This document shows, piece after piece, positions 1 through 10,079 of a stretch of 64,000 nt of DNA (position 1 is its first letter; every line of letters begins with the position of its first letter). Location of the stretch: positions 1-64,000 of the forward strand of contig JABDRN010000055.1 of assembly GCA_013041745.1 (NCBI GenBank), written 5' to 3'. The translations under genes and the position numbers were made by a program. The stretch comes from Gammaproteobacteria bacterium. GTDB taxonomy: Bacteria; Pseudomonadota; Gammaproteobacteria; SZUA-229. The notes below the pieces were generated by a model. It did not search any database, was not told the origin of the DNA, and saw only the letters and a program-made list of their open reading frames with translations.

Positions 1-1
1 G

Positions 2-688
2 GATTACAGCTCTCGTTATCTACTCGCCTGTGAAAGTCTCGAATCGACGAAGGAAAGCTTTGCTTTTACCGTGTTTGAACGTATTTTCAGGGAATTCGGG
101 CTGCCCAAAGCTATTCGCTCAGATAACGGTGTCCCTTTTGCGTCACCCACAGCTTTGTTTGGTTTGAGTAAATTATCTGTCTGGTGGTTACAGCTTGGCA
201 TTGCTGTTGAGCGCATTAAACCAGGCAATCCGCAGCAAAATGGCCGTCATGAACGCATGCATTTGACCTTAAAAAAGGAAGCGACTCAACCGGCTTCCTT
301 TAACTTTTTACAGCAGCAAAGTCGTTTTGATGATTTTGTTGAGGCGTTCAATAATGAACGCCCTCACCAGGCCATCGGGATGAAATATCCCGGTGAGCTG
401 TATACACCTTCAGTGAGAGAATATGCATCGCCTGTACCACCTGAATATCCTTATCATGATAAGACCATACAGGTCACACGATGTGGACGGATATGCCTTG
501 AAGGAAGAAAGATTAACCTGAGTACCGTTTTTGCGGGGCAATTTGTGGGAATACGTGAAGTCAGCGACAAGATTTGGCTTGTCAGCTTCATGGATTATGA
601 TTTAGGCTTCTTTGACGAGGAGTCAAATAAAGTAGATCCTGCCGAGAACCCGTTTATGGCAAAACTGTTACCTATGTCTTCGGTATAA
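2..688 (+). CDS. IS481-type transposase, C-terminal part (5' end outside window)
   Basis: This is the DDE integrase-core transposase of an insertion sequence, cut by the left window edge. The frame is open from base 2 (DYSSRYLLACES), so the GTG start at 71 in the ORF track is not the true start. The catalytic residues appear in order: D in DYSSRY, D in IRSDNGVPF, and E in NPQQNGRHERMH. The tail (RCGRICLEGRKINLSTVFAG, then LVSFMDYDLGFFD) resembles the conserved C-terminus of IS481-family enzymes; this family call rests on recalled similarity. No frameshift is seen in the visible part. It ends just before a probable IS terminus and a tRNA fragment. Confidence 0.85.
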   Translation, partial: DYSSRYLLACESLESTKESFAFTVFERIFREFGLPKAIRSDNGVPFASPTALFGLSKLSVWWLQLGIAVERIKPGNPQQNGRHERMHLTLKKEATQPASFNFLQQQSRFDDFVEAFNNERPHQAIGMKYPGELYTPSVREYASPVPPEYPYHDKTIQVTRCGRICLEGRKINLSTVFAGQFVGIREVSDKIWLVSFMDYDLGFFDEESNKVDPAENPFMAKLLPMSSV

Positions 689-712
689 AGTGTTACCTAT
701 GTTCCCGGTCAG
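666..712 (+). repeat. Probable right end of the IS (doubled terminal motif)
   Basis: The word TGTTACCTATGT occurs twice, at 666 and 691, the first inside the transposase stop region and the second just after it. The second copy continues as TCCCGGTCAGGA and is probably the outward-facing terminal repeat. The left end lies outside the window, so the inverted partner and any target duplication cannot be checked. Confidence 0.45.
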
Positions 713-715
713 GAC

Positions 716-745
716 CTTATTTATTTGGTCGGGATAGCAGGATTT
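716..745 (-). repeat. Partial copy of tRNA-Pro 3' end
   Basis: These 30 bases repeat exactly at 899-928. They contain the last part of tRNA-Pro (T-arm and acceptor 3' strand, the CCA, and about 10 downstream bases). The fragment lacks the anticodon and 5' half, so it cannot be a tRNA. It lies 183 bp from the full gene and abuts the IS end. Confidence 0.85.
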
Positions 746-898
746 ATGAAATACATCCATGTATTTCACCCTTCGGGCCGGCTTTCTCAAAAACAGAAAC
801 CCGTTAAAAATGGCATCATGCCATTTTTCATGAACCTGTACGCTTTAACGAACAAGTCCTTCCAGACAAATAAATAAGCCACCTCGTTTTTGAGGTGG
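746..898 (-). mobile_element. Hairpin-rich insert between tRNA-Pro and its 3' fragment
   Basis: This 153-bp segment separates the complete tRNA-Pro from its duplicated 3' end. It has no convincing ORF. It contains a palindrome at 747-768 (TGAAATACATCCATGTATTT), the adjoining CCCTTCGGGCC, a second hairpin at about 806-828 (AAAATGGCATCATGCCATTT) and the tRNA terminator arm. The first palindrome with CCCGAAGGGTGAA recurs next to tRNA-Ser, and a related palindrome lies next to tRNA-Val. That it is a small mobile element is inference. Confidence 0.45.
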
Positions 899-909
899 CT
901 TATTTATTT
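868..909 (-). terminator. Terminator of tRNA-Pro
   Basis: This is a perfect 18-bp inverted repeat (AAATAAATAAGCCACCTC and its complement) around a 6-base loop, starting directly after the encoded CCA on the tRNA strand. The GC core flanked by A/T arms is typical of a factor-independent terminator. Confidence 0.8.
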
Positions 910-985
910 GGTCGGGATAGCAGGATTTGAACCTGCGACCACTACACCCCCAGTGTAGTGCGCTACCAGACTGCGCTATATCCCG
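909..985 (-). tRNA. tRNA-Pro (anticodon GGG)
   Basis: The minus strand folds as a full cloverleaf of 77 nt with encoded CCA. The acceptor stem is CGGGATA/TATCCCG, and the anticodon stem CTACA/TGTAG encloses the loop CTGGGGG, giving anticodon GGG. The T-arm reads GGTTCAAATCC. Its 3' end is duplicated at 716-745. Confidence 0.95.
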
Positions 986-1200
986 AAAGGCGCATAGGTT
1001 ACACGAAAGTATTTTAATTCGAAACTATCCCGTAGATATATTCAGTTTTAGAGCCGGACCTCAGCCAAGTATCTCCACAATATATTTAAGTGTTTATCTC
1101 TGAAAATCGCGGAACAAGATTCCGCTCCCATAAGAAATATGCAGTAAAGGAGCGGACCAGTAAAAATAACCTGGTGTTACGCGATTGCTTTAACAGGAAT

Positions 1201-1230
1201 AAAAAAGGCCGGTATCAAAACCGGCCTTTT
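1201..1230 (-). terminator. Terminator after the merR-like gene
   Basis: The stem GGCCGGT..ACCGGCC is followed on the minus strand by a run of seven T. It sits 19 bases beyond the merR-like stop and probably ends the pheST-ihfA-merR transcript. Confidence 0.8.
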
Positions 1231-1248
1231 CATAAAAATGGGCTGTTG

Positions 1249-1602
1249 TTACTTCAGTATAGCTAACAAACCTTCAAGTTCGTCACGCAACTGACGGATG
1301 ATCTGCTGGCTCTGTGAATTATCATCTGCTACGTCTTCACCTGTCAGCTTTTGTCTGGCACCGCCGATAGTGTAACCCTGATCATATAACAGACTGCGTA
1401 TCTGACGTATCAGGATGACGTCATGCCGCTGATAATACCGTCTGTTACCACGGCGCTTAACCGGTTTTAATTGGGAAAACTCCTGCTCCCAGTAGCGTAA
1501 AACATGAGATTTGACCCCACATAGATCACTAACTTCTCCGATTGTAAAATAGCGCTTGCCAGGTATTACTGGTAATTCGTTATTGTTGCTGGCTTCCAGC
1601 AT
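1249..1602 (-). CDS. MerR-family transcriptional regulator downstream of ihfA
   Basis: This is a 117-aa DNA-binding protein. The N-terminal winged helix-turn-helix (residues about 17-85) has the MerR pattern [20 protein letters not shown], followed by [20 protein letters not shown]. The rest is a short probable dimerisation helix with no metal-binding cysteine cluster, so the ligand is unknown. The start overlaps the end of ihfA by 23 bases, implying translational coupling. A MerR protein in this position after ihfA is common in gammaproteobacteria, but its regulon is not established from sequence. Confidence 0.9.
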   Translation of the reverse strand: MLEASNNNELPVIPGKRYFTIGEVSDLCGVKSHVLRYWEQEFSQLKPVKRRGNRRYYQRHDVILIRQIRSLLYDQGYTIGGARQKLTGEDVADDNSQSQQIIRQLRDELEGLLAILK

Positions 1603-1882
1603 AAGCTTCTACTCTTTGCTTGAGTTTCTGTCCGGGTCTAAAGGTTACGACACGACGTGCTGAAATAGGGATCTCTTCTCCGGTTTTTGGATTGCGACCA
1701 GGTCGCTCTGTCTTGTTTCTTAAAACAAAATTTCCAAAACCAGAAAGTTTCACATGATTTGCATCACCTAAAGCTGCACGTACTTCTTCAAAGAACAGTT
1801 CGACCAGTTCTTTGGCTTCGCGCTTATTTAAGCCCAATTCTTCGTATAAACTTTCTGCCATATCGGCTTTCGTCAATGCCAT
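1580..1882 (-). CDS. ihfA: Integration host factor subunit alpha
   Basis: This is the 100-aa alpha subunit of IHF, which with IhfB bends DNA at specific sites in recombination, replication and sigma-54 promoters. It shows the HU/IHF fold: helices [20 protein letters not shown], then the beta-arm with [20 protein letters not shown], which includes the DNA-intercalating proline region. The length matches the family. It follows pheT by two bases, the conserved pheST-ihfA arrangement, and overlaps the merR-like gene downstream. Confidence 0.97.
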   Translation of the reverse strand: MALTKADMAESLYEELGLNKREAKELVELFFEEVRAALGDANHVKLSGFGNFVLRNKTERPGRNPKTGEEIPISARRVVTFRPGQKLKQRVEAYAGSQQQ

Positions 1883-1884
1883 AC

Positions 1885-4284
1885 CTACTCCCGAAGTGTA
1901 GCAGCAAATTGTTGATTAAGTGTAGAAACGATATTTTCAATCTCAGATTCTACTTCATTGTCAGTAAGAGTGCGCGAAAACTCCTGTAAAATCAAGCCGA
2001 AAGCGATACTTTTTGTACCTTCATCGACTCCTTTACCCTGATATACATCAAATAACTGGGTTTCTTTGACCAAATCGGAAGATGCCCCATTAATAACTGA
2101 TAAAATATCAGATACAGGTATTGCCTCATCAACCAGAATCGCCAGGTCACGCCTTACTTCAGGGAAGCGGGATAATGGCGTGAACTCAGGGATTTTGTTG
2201 CTGGAGATCGCTGACTGCTTGATTTCGAAGACATAAACACGTGGATCAATGCCCAGCACTTTCTGCACTGTGGGATGCAGTGCTCCCATCCATCCTATAA
2301 TCTCACCGTCCTGTTTAATGCAGGCGCTCTGACCTGGATGTAAGGCTGGGTGCTCAGCTGCCGCAAAAACTGAATCTGTCGCTGAATATGATAACAGGGC
2401 TTCGACATCAGCTTTAATATCAAAAAAGTCAGCTTTCTGCGTCTGTTCTGCCCACTGCTCATCATGCAGGTCACCACAGATAACACCGGCAAACATAGGC
2501 TCCTGGCTGATCGCATCGACACCAGTACCTTCATCTGCAGGCCTGAAACACAGACCTGTCTCGAACAGGCGCACCCGGTTCTGCTGACGATTGACGTTGT
2601 ATTTCAAGGCACTCAGCAGGCCCGCCCACATGGTCGTGCGCATCACCGACATCTCAGAGGACAGAGGATTTGCCAGGGCGATAGTTTTCGCCTGCGGATC
2701 CAGTATATCCTGCCACTTCGGATCAACAAAACTGTAGCTGATTGCTTCGTAATAACCGCGGTTTACCAGGCATCGCTTGAGTTCATCCAGCGAATTCATT
2801 GCTTCAGGTCGTGACTGTATAACGGCATGGTAACTGGGTTGAGTCCGTGGGATATTGTTATAGCCGAATACTCGAACGACCTCTTCTAAAAGATCAGCTT
2901 CGATCTCGATATCAAAACGGAAGCTAGGCGCTTTCACCAGCCAGCCATCTGGATATACTTTCACTTCCATACCCAGGCGCTGGAAGATATCTGTAACTTC
3001 TGACTCTGCCAGTTCAATACCGAGGACTCGTTTAATGCGGTCGGAGCGCAGGTGTATAGGTAATATTTCTTCGGGATGTGCTGCTGTTTTATGTTCGAGC
3101 ACAGGACCAACTTCACCACCGCAAATCTCGCGCACCAGCTCTGTCGCCCGCTCGATAGCGTGAACCTGCATCTGGGTATCGACGCCACGTTCAAAGCGGT
3201 GCGATGAATCTGTATGCATGCCGTAGCTTCGCGCTTTACCAGCAATGACCTCGGGTTTGAAAAATGCGCTTTCAAGGAAGATATCAGTGGTTGAGTCATC
3301 TACTGCTGAGTCTTCACCGCCCATCACACCTGCTAATGCCAGGACACTGGAATCATCAGCTATAACCAACGTATTTTCCTGGAGATCGACACTTTTACCA
3401 TCTAGAAGAGTGGCTTTTTCAGACTTTTCTGCAAAACGGACGGTTATCTTGCCATCCAGTTTCTGCAGATCAAAAGCATGCATCGGCTGGCCGAGTTCCA
3501 GCATCACGTAATTAGTGATATCAACAACCGGACTTAATCCACGGATACCACCACGGCGCAGACGCTCAAGCATCCATAACGGCGTCTCGGCTCTCGGATT
3601 AATGCCTTTGATTACCCTGCCGGTGTAATGCGTACAAGCCTCAGTCGCTTCTATCTCAACAGCAAACTCATCGGTGATCGTCTGCTTATAGGGTTCCCAT
3701 AACTGCTCGGTGACCTCACACTTGTTGAGCACACCCAGCTCACGGGCGATACCGGTAATGCTCAGACAGTCACCTCGATTCGGCGTCAGATCAAGTTCGA
3801 TGATGGTGTCATCCAGTTGCAGATATTTACGGATATCCTGACCGATCGGCGCATCGTCTGGCAGTTCCATTAAACCTTCCGCGCTGTCAGCCAGGCCGAG
3901 TTCTTTTTCAGAACACAACATGCCTGATGATTCAACACCACGCAACTTTGCCGGTTTAATTTTCCACGTTTCACCCGGGCCAGGACCCGGTAATACTGCA
4001 CCGATTTTTGCCAGAGGAATAACCAGGCCTTCTCTTACATTGGATGCACCGCACACGATCTGTCGTGTTTCTGTGCCATCGGTGACCTGGCAGACATTTA
4101 ATTTATCGGCATCAGGGTGTTTCTCCAGTGACTCAACACGAGCAACCACCACCTCGCTAAACTCAGCAGCTGCCGGCTCGACAGCATCCACTTCCAGGCC
4201 AGCCATCGTCAGCTGATCGCACATCTCCTGAGTTGAGATAGAAGGATTGACCCAGCTTCTTAACCATTGTTCGCTAAATTTCAT
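1885..4284 (-). CDS. pheT: Phenylalanyl-tRNA synthetase beta subunit
   Basis: This is the 799-aa beta chain of the alpha2-beta2 synthetase that charges tRNA-Phe, close to the usual 795 aa. Domains in order: an EMAP-like tRNA-binding domain (about 40-150, with [18 protein letters not shown]), the B3/B4 editing region (about 210-385), the B5 domain (about 405-475), a catalytic-like core, and a C-terminal anticodon-binding FDX-ACB domain starting near [16 protein letters not shown]. It begins 9 bases after pheS and is co-transcribed with it. Confidence 0.98.
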   Translation of the reverse strand: MKFSEQWLRSWVNPSISTQEMCDQLTMAGLEVDAVEPAAAEFSEVVVARVESLEKHPDADKLNVCQVTDGTETRQIVCGASNVREGLVIPLAKIGAVLPGPGPGETWKIKPAKLRGVESSGMLCSEKELGLADSAEGLMELPDDAPIGQDIRKYLQLDDTIIELDLTPNRGDCLSITGIARELGVLNKCEVTEQLWEPYKQTITDEFAVEIEATEACTHYTGRVIKGINPRAETPLWMLERLRRGGIRGLSPVVDITNYVMLELGQPMHAFDLQKLDGKITVRFAEKSEKATLLDGKSVDLQENTLVIADDSSVLALAGVMGGEDSAVDDSTTDIFLESAFFKPEVIAGKARSYGMHTDSSHRFERGVDTQMQVHAIERATELVREICGGEVGPVLEHKTAAHPEEILPIHLRSDRIKRVLGIELAESEVTDIFQRLGMEVKVYPDGWLVKAPSFRFDIEIEADLLEEVVRVFGYNNIPRTQPSYHAVIQSRPEAMNSLDELKRCLVNRGYYEAISYSFVDPKWQDILDPQAKTIALANPLSSEMSVMRTTMWAGLLSALKYNVNRQQNRVRLFETGLCFRPADEGTGVDAISQEPMFAGVICGDLHDEQWAEQTQKADFFDIKADVEALLSYSATDSVFAAAEHPALHPGQSACIKQDGEIIGWMGALHPTVQKVLGIDPRVYVFEIKQSAISSNKIPEFTPLSRFPEVRRDLAILVDEAIPVSDILSVINGASSDLVKETQLFDVYQGKGVDEGTKSIAFGLILQEFSRTLTDNEVESEIENIVSTLNQQFAATLRE

Positions 4285-4293
4285 CGTCGTATC

Positions 4294-5355
<1,062 letters not shown>

Positions 5356-5380
5356 TTATAAATAATTATTTTTTGCAATA

Positions 5381-5407
5381 AAAAAGGGGAAGCTAGCTCC
5401 CCCTTTG
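5381..5407 (-). terminator. Terminator or attenuator hairpin between rplT and pheS
   Basis: On the minus strand, GGGGGAGCTAGCTTCCCC is followed by TTTTTTATTG, a factor-independent terminator pattern. It may end the rplT transcript or act as an attenuator before pheST. I see no phenylalanine-rich leader peptide like enterobacterial pheM. Confidence 0.7.
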
Positions 5408-5430
5408 TACTGATAAGCTTGTAGCAAACC

Positions 5431-5454
5431 AGCCGGGGTGATGACACCCCGGCT
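5431..5454 (-). promoter_or_regulatory. Strong GC hairpin after rplT
   Basis: The perfect stem AGCCGGGGTG..CACCCCGGCT has a very short loop and lies 14 bases beyond the rplT stop. It has no T-run, so it is more likely an RNA-stabilising or processing hairpin, or the upper part of a two-hairpin attenuator with 5381-5407. Confidence 0.55.
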
Positions 5455-5467
5455 AATCACAGCTTTA

Positions 5468-5827
5468 TTAGGCTGCGAGTGCTTCTTTCGCTTTATCAGC
5501 TATCTTTGAAAAGGCAGCCATGTCGTGAACAGCGAGGTCAGCCAGGACTTTACGATCGATCGCGATATCAGCTTTCGTCAGACCGTTGATTAAACGGCTG
5601 TATGATATACCGCATTCAGCTGCAGCAGCATTGATGCGTACGATCCATAATGAACGGAAAGTGCGTTTCTTCACACGACGGTCACGGTATGCGTATTGGC
5701 CGGCCTTGATAACAGCTTGATGAGCTACACGGTAGACACGACTACGCGCACCGTAATAACCTTTTGCTTTGGCTAAAACTTTCTTGTGTTTAGCTCTGGC
5801 CTGTACGCCTCTTTTTACTCTTGGCAT
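5468..5827 (-). CDS. rplT: 50S ribosomal protein L20
   Basis: This is a 119-aa basic protein that binds 23S rRNA early in large-subunit assembly. The sequence [26 protein letters not shown] and the central [14 protein letters not shown] are diagnostic, and the length matches E. coli. In E. coli, L20 also represses its own operon at the rpmI leader; I did not identify the pseudoknot here. It is third in infC-rpmI-rplT. Confidence 0.98.
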   Translation of the reverse strand: MPRVKRGVQARAKHKKVLAKAKGYYGARSRVYRVAHQAVIKAGQYAYRDRRVKKRTFRSLWIVRINAAAAECGISYSRLINGLTKADIAIDRKVLADLAVHDMAAFSKIADKAKEALAA

Positions 5828-5871
5828 TGTTCTATTCTCTTAAAATGTTCTGATTTGACCGATCTAATAAA

Positions 5872-6069
5872 TTAGATGTACGGCAGCATGCGTTTAAGCA
5901 TCTTGGTATCGTTTTCATGTACCTGGGCATCATCACGCAGGTGACGTTTACGCTTGGTGCTCTTCTTGGTCAAAATATGACGACGATGTGATTGACCGCG
6001 TTTAAATCCGCCGGAACCGTTCTTACGAAAACGCTTTGCAGCTCCGCGGTTTGTTTTCATCTTAGGCAT
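5872..6069 (-). CDS. rpmI: 50S ribosomal protein L35
   Basis: This is a 65-aa basic ribosomal protein with the expected [20 protein letters not shown] start and the [15 protein letters not shown] centre. It lies between infC and rplT in the conserved order, with 44- and 62-base gaps to its neighbours. Confidence 0.98.
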   Translation of the reverse strand: MPKMKTNRGAAKRFRKNGSGGFKRGQSHRRHILTKKSTKRKRHLRDDAQVHENDTKMLKRMLPYI

Positions 6070-6131
6070 GTGCCTTCTCCAAAACTAAAATTCATTAACT
6101 GTTAACTAAATAACAGCTAACTTAATGACTG

Positions 6132-6656
6132 TTATTTATTGGTCTTTTTAGGACCCAGTACCATAACCATCTGGCGACCTTCCATTCCAGGCATCTGTTC
6201 AACGTTAGCTATCTCTTCGAGATCAGCCACGACACGTTGCAGTAACTCCATGCCTAGTTCCTGGTGAGCGAACTCACGCCCTCTGAAACGCATGGTAACC
6301 TTGGTCTTATCACCATTTTCAAGAAACTTGGTGAGCTTGTTCAGCTTCACCTTATAGTCACCAACCTCGGTACGAGGACGGAACTTGATCTCTTTTACCT
6401 GGGTGCGACGCTGCTTCTTTTTCGCACCCTGTTTCTTCTTGCTGTTCTCGAACTTGTATTTACCGAAATCCATGATCCGGCAAACAGGCGGTTCCGCATT
6501 CGGAGAAACCTCAACTAAATCCAATGAGACGTCTTTTGCTTTTTGTAGCGCTTCTTCACTTGTCAAAATACCAAGCTGTTCTCCTTCATGGTCGATAACT
6601 CGAACTTCAGGATATGTGATCTCGCTATTTACGCGCGTCTTTTTTGGTGCAGCGAT
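6132..6656 (-). CDS. infC: Translation initiation factor IF-3, ATC start
   Basis: IF-3 binds the 30S subunit, keeps ribosomes apart and proofreads the initiation codon. The ORF track begins at an internal TTG (6566), but homology extends 30 codons further: [20 protein letters not shown] matches the IF-3 N-terminal domain. No ATG, GTG or TTG precedes this region in frame. The best start is ATC at 6656-6654, behind an AGAGGA ribosome-binding site, giving 174 aa. In E. coli, infC uses ATT and IF-3 represses its own translation through it; ATC here implies the same control. The C-terminal domain includes [19 protein letters not shown]. Confidence 0.95.
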   Translation of the reverse strand: MAAPKKTRVNSEITYPEVRVIDHEGEQLGILTSEEALQKAKDVSLDLVEVSPNAEPPVCRIMDFGKYKFENSKKKQGAKKKQRRTQVKEIKFRPRTEVGDYKVKLNKLTKFLENGDKTKVTMRFRGREFAHQELGMELLQRVVADLEEIANVEQMPGMEGRQMVMVLGPKKTNK

Positions 6657-6682
6657 AGTTTTATTCCTCTAAAACGGTGTTT

Positions 6683-8620
6683 CTATAAAACAGCGCGACC
6701 GCGGCCCGCGATCTCCAATGAGAACCTGTTGGCTACATCGTCGATCGACATAGTTCCGAGGTCCTCACCGCTTCGCGTGCGAACGGCCACTGTATTTGTT
6801 TCAAGCTCCCGATCGCCGATAACCAGCATGTAGGGAACCCGTTGTATAATGTGCTCGCGAATTTTATAGCCTACCTTCTCATTTCTCAAGTCCAATTCGA
6901 CCTTAAATCCTTGCGAAACAAGACTTTTTTGCACTTTTTCGGCAAATTCGGCCTGTTTGTCGGTAATATTGAGCACCACAGCCTGAACCGGGGCCAGCCA
7001 GAGCGGGAATTTGGCCTCGTGTTCTTCGATCAAAATACCGACAAATCGCTCGACTGAACCCAGGATGGCCCGGTGCAGCATGACCGGCGTGTGCTTGCTG
7101 TCATCAGCGGCGATATATTGCGCATCGAGACGCCCCGGCATGGAGAAATCGACCTGCATGGTACCACACTGCCATTCACGTCCCAGGCAGTCGCGCAGTA
7201 CAAATTCGATCTTCGGCCCATAAAAGGCGCCCTCACCCGGCTGCAGCTTCCAGTTCAATTTCTTGTTATCCAGCGCCACTTCCAGGGCTTTTTCGGCTTT
7301 GTCCCAGGCTTCATCGTCACCGACACGCTGCTCAGGGCGGGTCGACAGAGCCACCTGTATATCAGTGAAGCCAAAATCATTGTACACCTCGTAAACCAGG
7401 TCGATAAAGGCCGAAACCTCATCCTGCAGCTGGTCTTCGGTACAGAAGATGTGGGCATCATCCTGCACAAAATTACGCACCCGCATCAGGCCGTGCAGGG
7501 TACCGGATGGCTCGTTACGGTGACAGGAGCCAAATTCTGCCAGGCGCAGCGGTAGATCACGATAACTCTTCAGGCCCTGGTTAAAAACCTGTATGTGGCA
7601 CGGACAGTTCATCGGTTTAATCGCATAATCACGATTCTCAGAGTGTGTGGTAAACATCATGTCACCAAACTTGTCCCAGTGGCCAGACTTTTCCCACAGG
7701 CTGCGGTCGACGATCTGCGGTGTATGGATCTCCTGGTAATCGTGCTGGCGCAGCTTGTCGCGAATATAGTTCTGCACGGTGAGATAGATCGACCAGCCCT
7801 TGTCATGCCAGAACACCATGCCCGGTGCCTCTTCCTGCATATGAAAGAAATCCAGCTTCTTGCCAATCTTGCGATGATCGCGTTTTTCCGCTTCTTCGAG
7901 TTGATGCAGATACTTGTTTAACTGTTTCTTGTCCGGCCAGGCAGTACCGTAGACACGGGTCAGCATCTCGTTGTCGGAGTCGCCGCGCCAGTAGGCACCA
8001 GCCACTTTCATCAGCCTGAAGCCTTTACCCAGCTTGCCAGTACTCGGCATATGCGGGCCCCGGCAGACGTCGAACCAGTCCCCCTGACGGTAGATAGAGA
8101 CTTCCTCACCTTCAGGGATAATATCCTTGATGATCTCGACTTTATAATCTTCACCAATTTCAGAAAATACTTTGACTGCCTGATCACGATCGATCACCTC
8201 ACGCACGATCGGCAGATCGCGTTTCACGATCTCATGCATGCGTTGTTCGATAACTTTCAGGTCATCATCGGTAAAGGGCTTGTCACGTGCAAAATCATAG
8301 TAAAAACCGTTTTCGATGGCCGGACCGATGGTTACCTGGGTGCCTGGAAACAGCTCCTGCACGGCCTGCGCCATCACGTGTGCAGCATCGTGGCGCATCA
8401 GTTCCAGTGCTTCTTCATTCTTTGAAGTAACGATCGAGACTTCCGCATCATCAGCAATGACATGAGATGCATCGACCAGTTCACCGTTAACGCGGCCAGC
8501 CAGTGTCGCTTTGGCCAGACCCGGGCCGATATCAGTGGCGACATCCATTACGGTAAGCGGTGAATCGAAGGAACGTTGGGTTCCATCAGGCAGGGTTACA
8601 ACAGGACTGTTCTGAGGCAT
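6683..8620 (-). CDS. thrS: Threonyl-tRNA synthetase
   Basis: This class II synthetase charges and edits tRNA-Thr. I place the start at ATG 8620 ([15 protein letters not shown]), 5 bases after GGAG, rather than the track's 8641, giving 645 aa against 642 in E. coli. Domains in order: TGS (about 1-65), an editing domain with the HxxxH-type [11 protein letters not shown], the catalytic core with the zinc cysteine in [12 protein letters not shown], and a C-terminal anticodon-binding domain (about 545-640). It heads the thrS-infC-rpmI-rplT cluster. Confidence 0.97.
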   Translation of the reverse strand: MPQNSPVVTLPDGTQRSFDSPLTVMDVATDIGPGLAKATLAGRVNGELVDASHVIADDAEVSIVTSKNEEALELMRHDAAHVMAQAVQELFPGTQVTIGPAIENGFYYDFARDKPFTDDDLKVIEQRMHEIVKRDLPIVREVIDRDQAVKVFSEIGEDYKVEIIKDIIPEGEEVSIYRQGDWFDVCRGPHMPSTGKLGKGFRLMKVAGAYWRGDSDNEMLTRVYGTAWPDKKQLNKYLHQLEEAEKRDHRKIGKKLDFFHMQEEAPGMVFWHDKGWSIYLTVQNYIRDKLRQHDYQEIHTPQIVDRSLWEKSGHWDKFGDMMFTTHSENRDYAIKPMNCPCHIQVFNQGLKSYRDLPLRLAEFGSCHRNEPSGTLHGLMRVRNFVQDDAHIFCTEDQLQDEVSAFIDLVYEVYNDFGFTDIQVALSTRPEQRVGDDEAWDKAEKALEVALDNKKLNWKLQPGEGAFYGPKIEFVLRDCLGREWQCGTMQVDFSMPGRLDAQYIAADDSKHTPVMLHRAILGSVERFVGILIEEHEAKFPLWLAPVQAVVLNITDKQAEFAEKVQKSLVSQGFKVELDLRNEKVGYKIREHIIQRVPYMLVIGDRELETNTVAVRTRSGEDLGTMSIDDVANRFSLEIAGRGRAVL

Positions 8621-8695
8621 GTCTTCTCCAGTGGCGATCACTACTAAAGACCGCTTGCATGTTACGTAAGCATCTGAAATAGATGCATTTAAATT

Positions 8696-8772
<77 letters not shown>

Positions 8773-8935
8773 GAAATTCAGGTATTAAATAGACTATGTT
8801 ATGGTGACGCTACAGCTTCCTCGGCAATTGCTCCTGCATTGCTCTACCTAACTACATCCATGTAGTCGTGCCTCCGCTTAAATTCAAGCTTCGTCCCGGC
8901 CAGACTCCCGTCTGGCGTTCGCAGCTCCTTGCCCG
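8773..8935 (-). mobile_element. Hairpin-rich insert between tRNA-Val and its 5' fragment
   Basis: This 163-bp segment lies immediately upstream of tRNA-Val on its strand. No ORF is convincing. It contains the palindrome ACTACATCCATGTAGT (8851-8866), close to the one at tRNA-Pro, and further hairpins such as CCAGACTCCCGTCTGG and GGCAATTGCTCCTGCATTGC. Size and composition resemble the inserts at tRNA-Pro and tRNA-Ser. The mobile-element reading is inference. Confidence 0.4.
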
Positions 8936-8962
8936 CCGCTCACCCAACTGAGCTATGCGCCT
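8936..8962 (-). repeat. Partial copy of tRNA-Val 5' end
   Basis: On the minus strand the first 19 bases, AGGCGCATAGCTCAGTTGG, match the 5' end of tRNA-Val exactly and then diverge within the D-arm (GTGAGCGG against TTAGAGCG). The copy starts 190 bp from the full gene and lacks an anticodon arm, so it is not a functional tRNA. Confidence 0.85.
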
Positions 8963-9146
8963 ATTTAAGGTCGCGAACAGTACCAAAATATAACACTTTA
9001 CTCAAGAAACTTTTTAAACAAAAGCGAAGTATATTAGAAAAATTAAACATAGATTTACAAAACAAATACCTTACAATATCAATGTGTAAATAATTAGACA
9101 CACACATTTCCATACAAGTATTTGAACAACAAAGGGACATTTAGAT

Positions 9147-10019
9147 ATGAATAACTACCTAACACTTTCCGCTTCTGCACTACTTCTTTCAGCACAACTA
9201 TTAACTACCGGCTGCAGCAGCGATGATGGCGACGGCGGCGGAACAGCAACCGTGCCTGCAACCGTGCCTGCAAATGCGACCGTGATCGACGCCAGCAATG
9301 CAGAAACACTGGTTGCAACTGTATCGACATCGTTAAGCTCTCTTGACCAGGCCCTTGCAGTAGAGGCGACTCCGGTGATCGGGATAAACACCGCGCTCGA
9401 CATAATCTTGCCACGCATCAAGAATAGCTCTAAGGATTCTGGCATCGATCTGGCCACAGGCGTTGCCTTCAATGACAGCGGCGCCTGTGCTGTTGACGGA
9501 ACATATTCTTTCACTGGCGATGAGAGCGATGACGGCGTCATCTATTCTGAAACCGTCACCGCCACCTTTGTCGCCTGTGATGATGGACTGGGTTTTGTTA
9601 TAGGCGGAACCTTGTCAGGTACATTTACCGAAAACAATAGCACTGGTGATTACACTGACAATTTCAGCGGCTCATTGGATCTAACCATCGTTTCTGGCAG
9701 TGATACCATCACGGTCAGCTTTACTGGACTTGACTTCTCGGAAACTGGAAACAATTTTGAGAGCACATATACTACGACTAAATCAACTTTTGCACTTGTG
9801 ATCACTGTCAATGGCGCCAATCAGTATGGCTTCCTTGCAGAATTGAGCGCACCTATTGTTGAAAGTAGCGGTGGTGAATCCTCATGTCCAGAAAGCGGGA
9901 CTATAAAAATCACCGGTGGTAATGGCACAACGGCAGAAGGCATTTACAATAGTGATGGCACAATGACTATTAATGCAAATGGCTCCTTTGTAACAACCGC
10001 CACTACTTGCTATTCTTAA
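9147..10019 (+). CDS. Hypothetical exported lipoprotein, threonine/serine-rich
   Basis: I do not recognise a named family in this 290-aa protein. An N-terminal signal peptide (about 1-22) ends in a lipobox-like TTGCSS, so it is probably a lipoprotein. A Gly/Asp/Ala/Pro linker with the repeat TVPATVPA follows. The mature part is rich in Thr, Ser, Gly and Asp with alternating beta-like segments (TATFVACDDGLGFVIGGTLS, YTTTKSTFALVITVNG) and several cysteines, suggesting a beta-sandwich surface protein. AAAGGGA precedes the ATG. A terminator separates it from the next gene. Confidence 0.8.
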   Translation: MNNYLTLSASALLLSAQLLTTGCSSDDGDGGGTATVPATVPANATVIDASNAETLVATVSTSLSSLDQALAVEATPVIGINTALDIILPRIKNSSKDSGIDLATGVAFNDSGACAVDGTYSFTGDESDDGVIYSETVTATFVACDDGLGFVIGGTLSGTFTENNSTGDYTDNFSGSLDLTIVSGSDTITVSFTGLDFSETGNNFESTYTTTKSTFALVITVNGANQYGFLAELSAPIVESSGGESSCPESGTIKITGGNGTTAEGIYNSDGTMTINANGSFVTTATTCYS

Positions 10020-10050
10020 ATCATAATTTTTTTATAAATTTATGTCATTA

Positions 10051-10079
10051 TAACGGGGCTATAGCCCCGTTATTTTTTT
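10051..10079 (+). terminator. Terminator after the lipoprotein gene
   Basis: The stem AACGGGGCTATAGCCCCGTT is followed by ATTTTTTT, a clear factor-independent terminator on the plus strand. The next start codon (10080) directly follows the T-run, so the barrel gene may depend on read-through or a promoter upstream of the hairpin. Confidence 0.85.

Noticed and set aside
7073-7555. 160-aa plus-strand ORF antisense to thrS
   Set aside because: Fully inside thrS, whose frame is unambiguous; no ribosome-binding site or domain.
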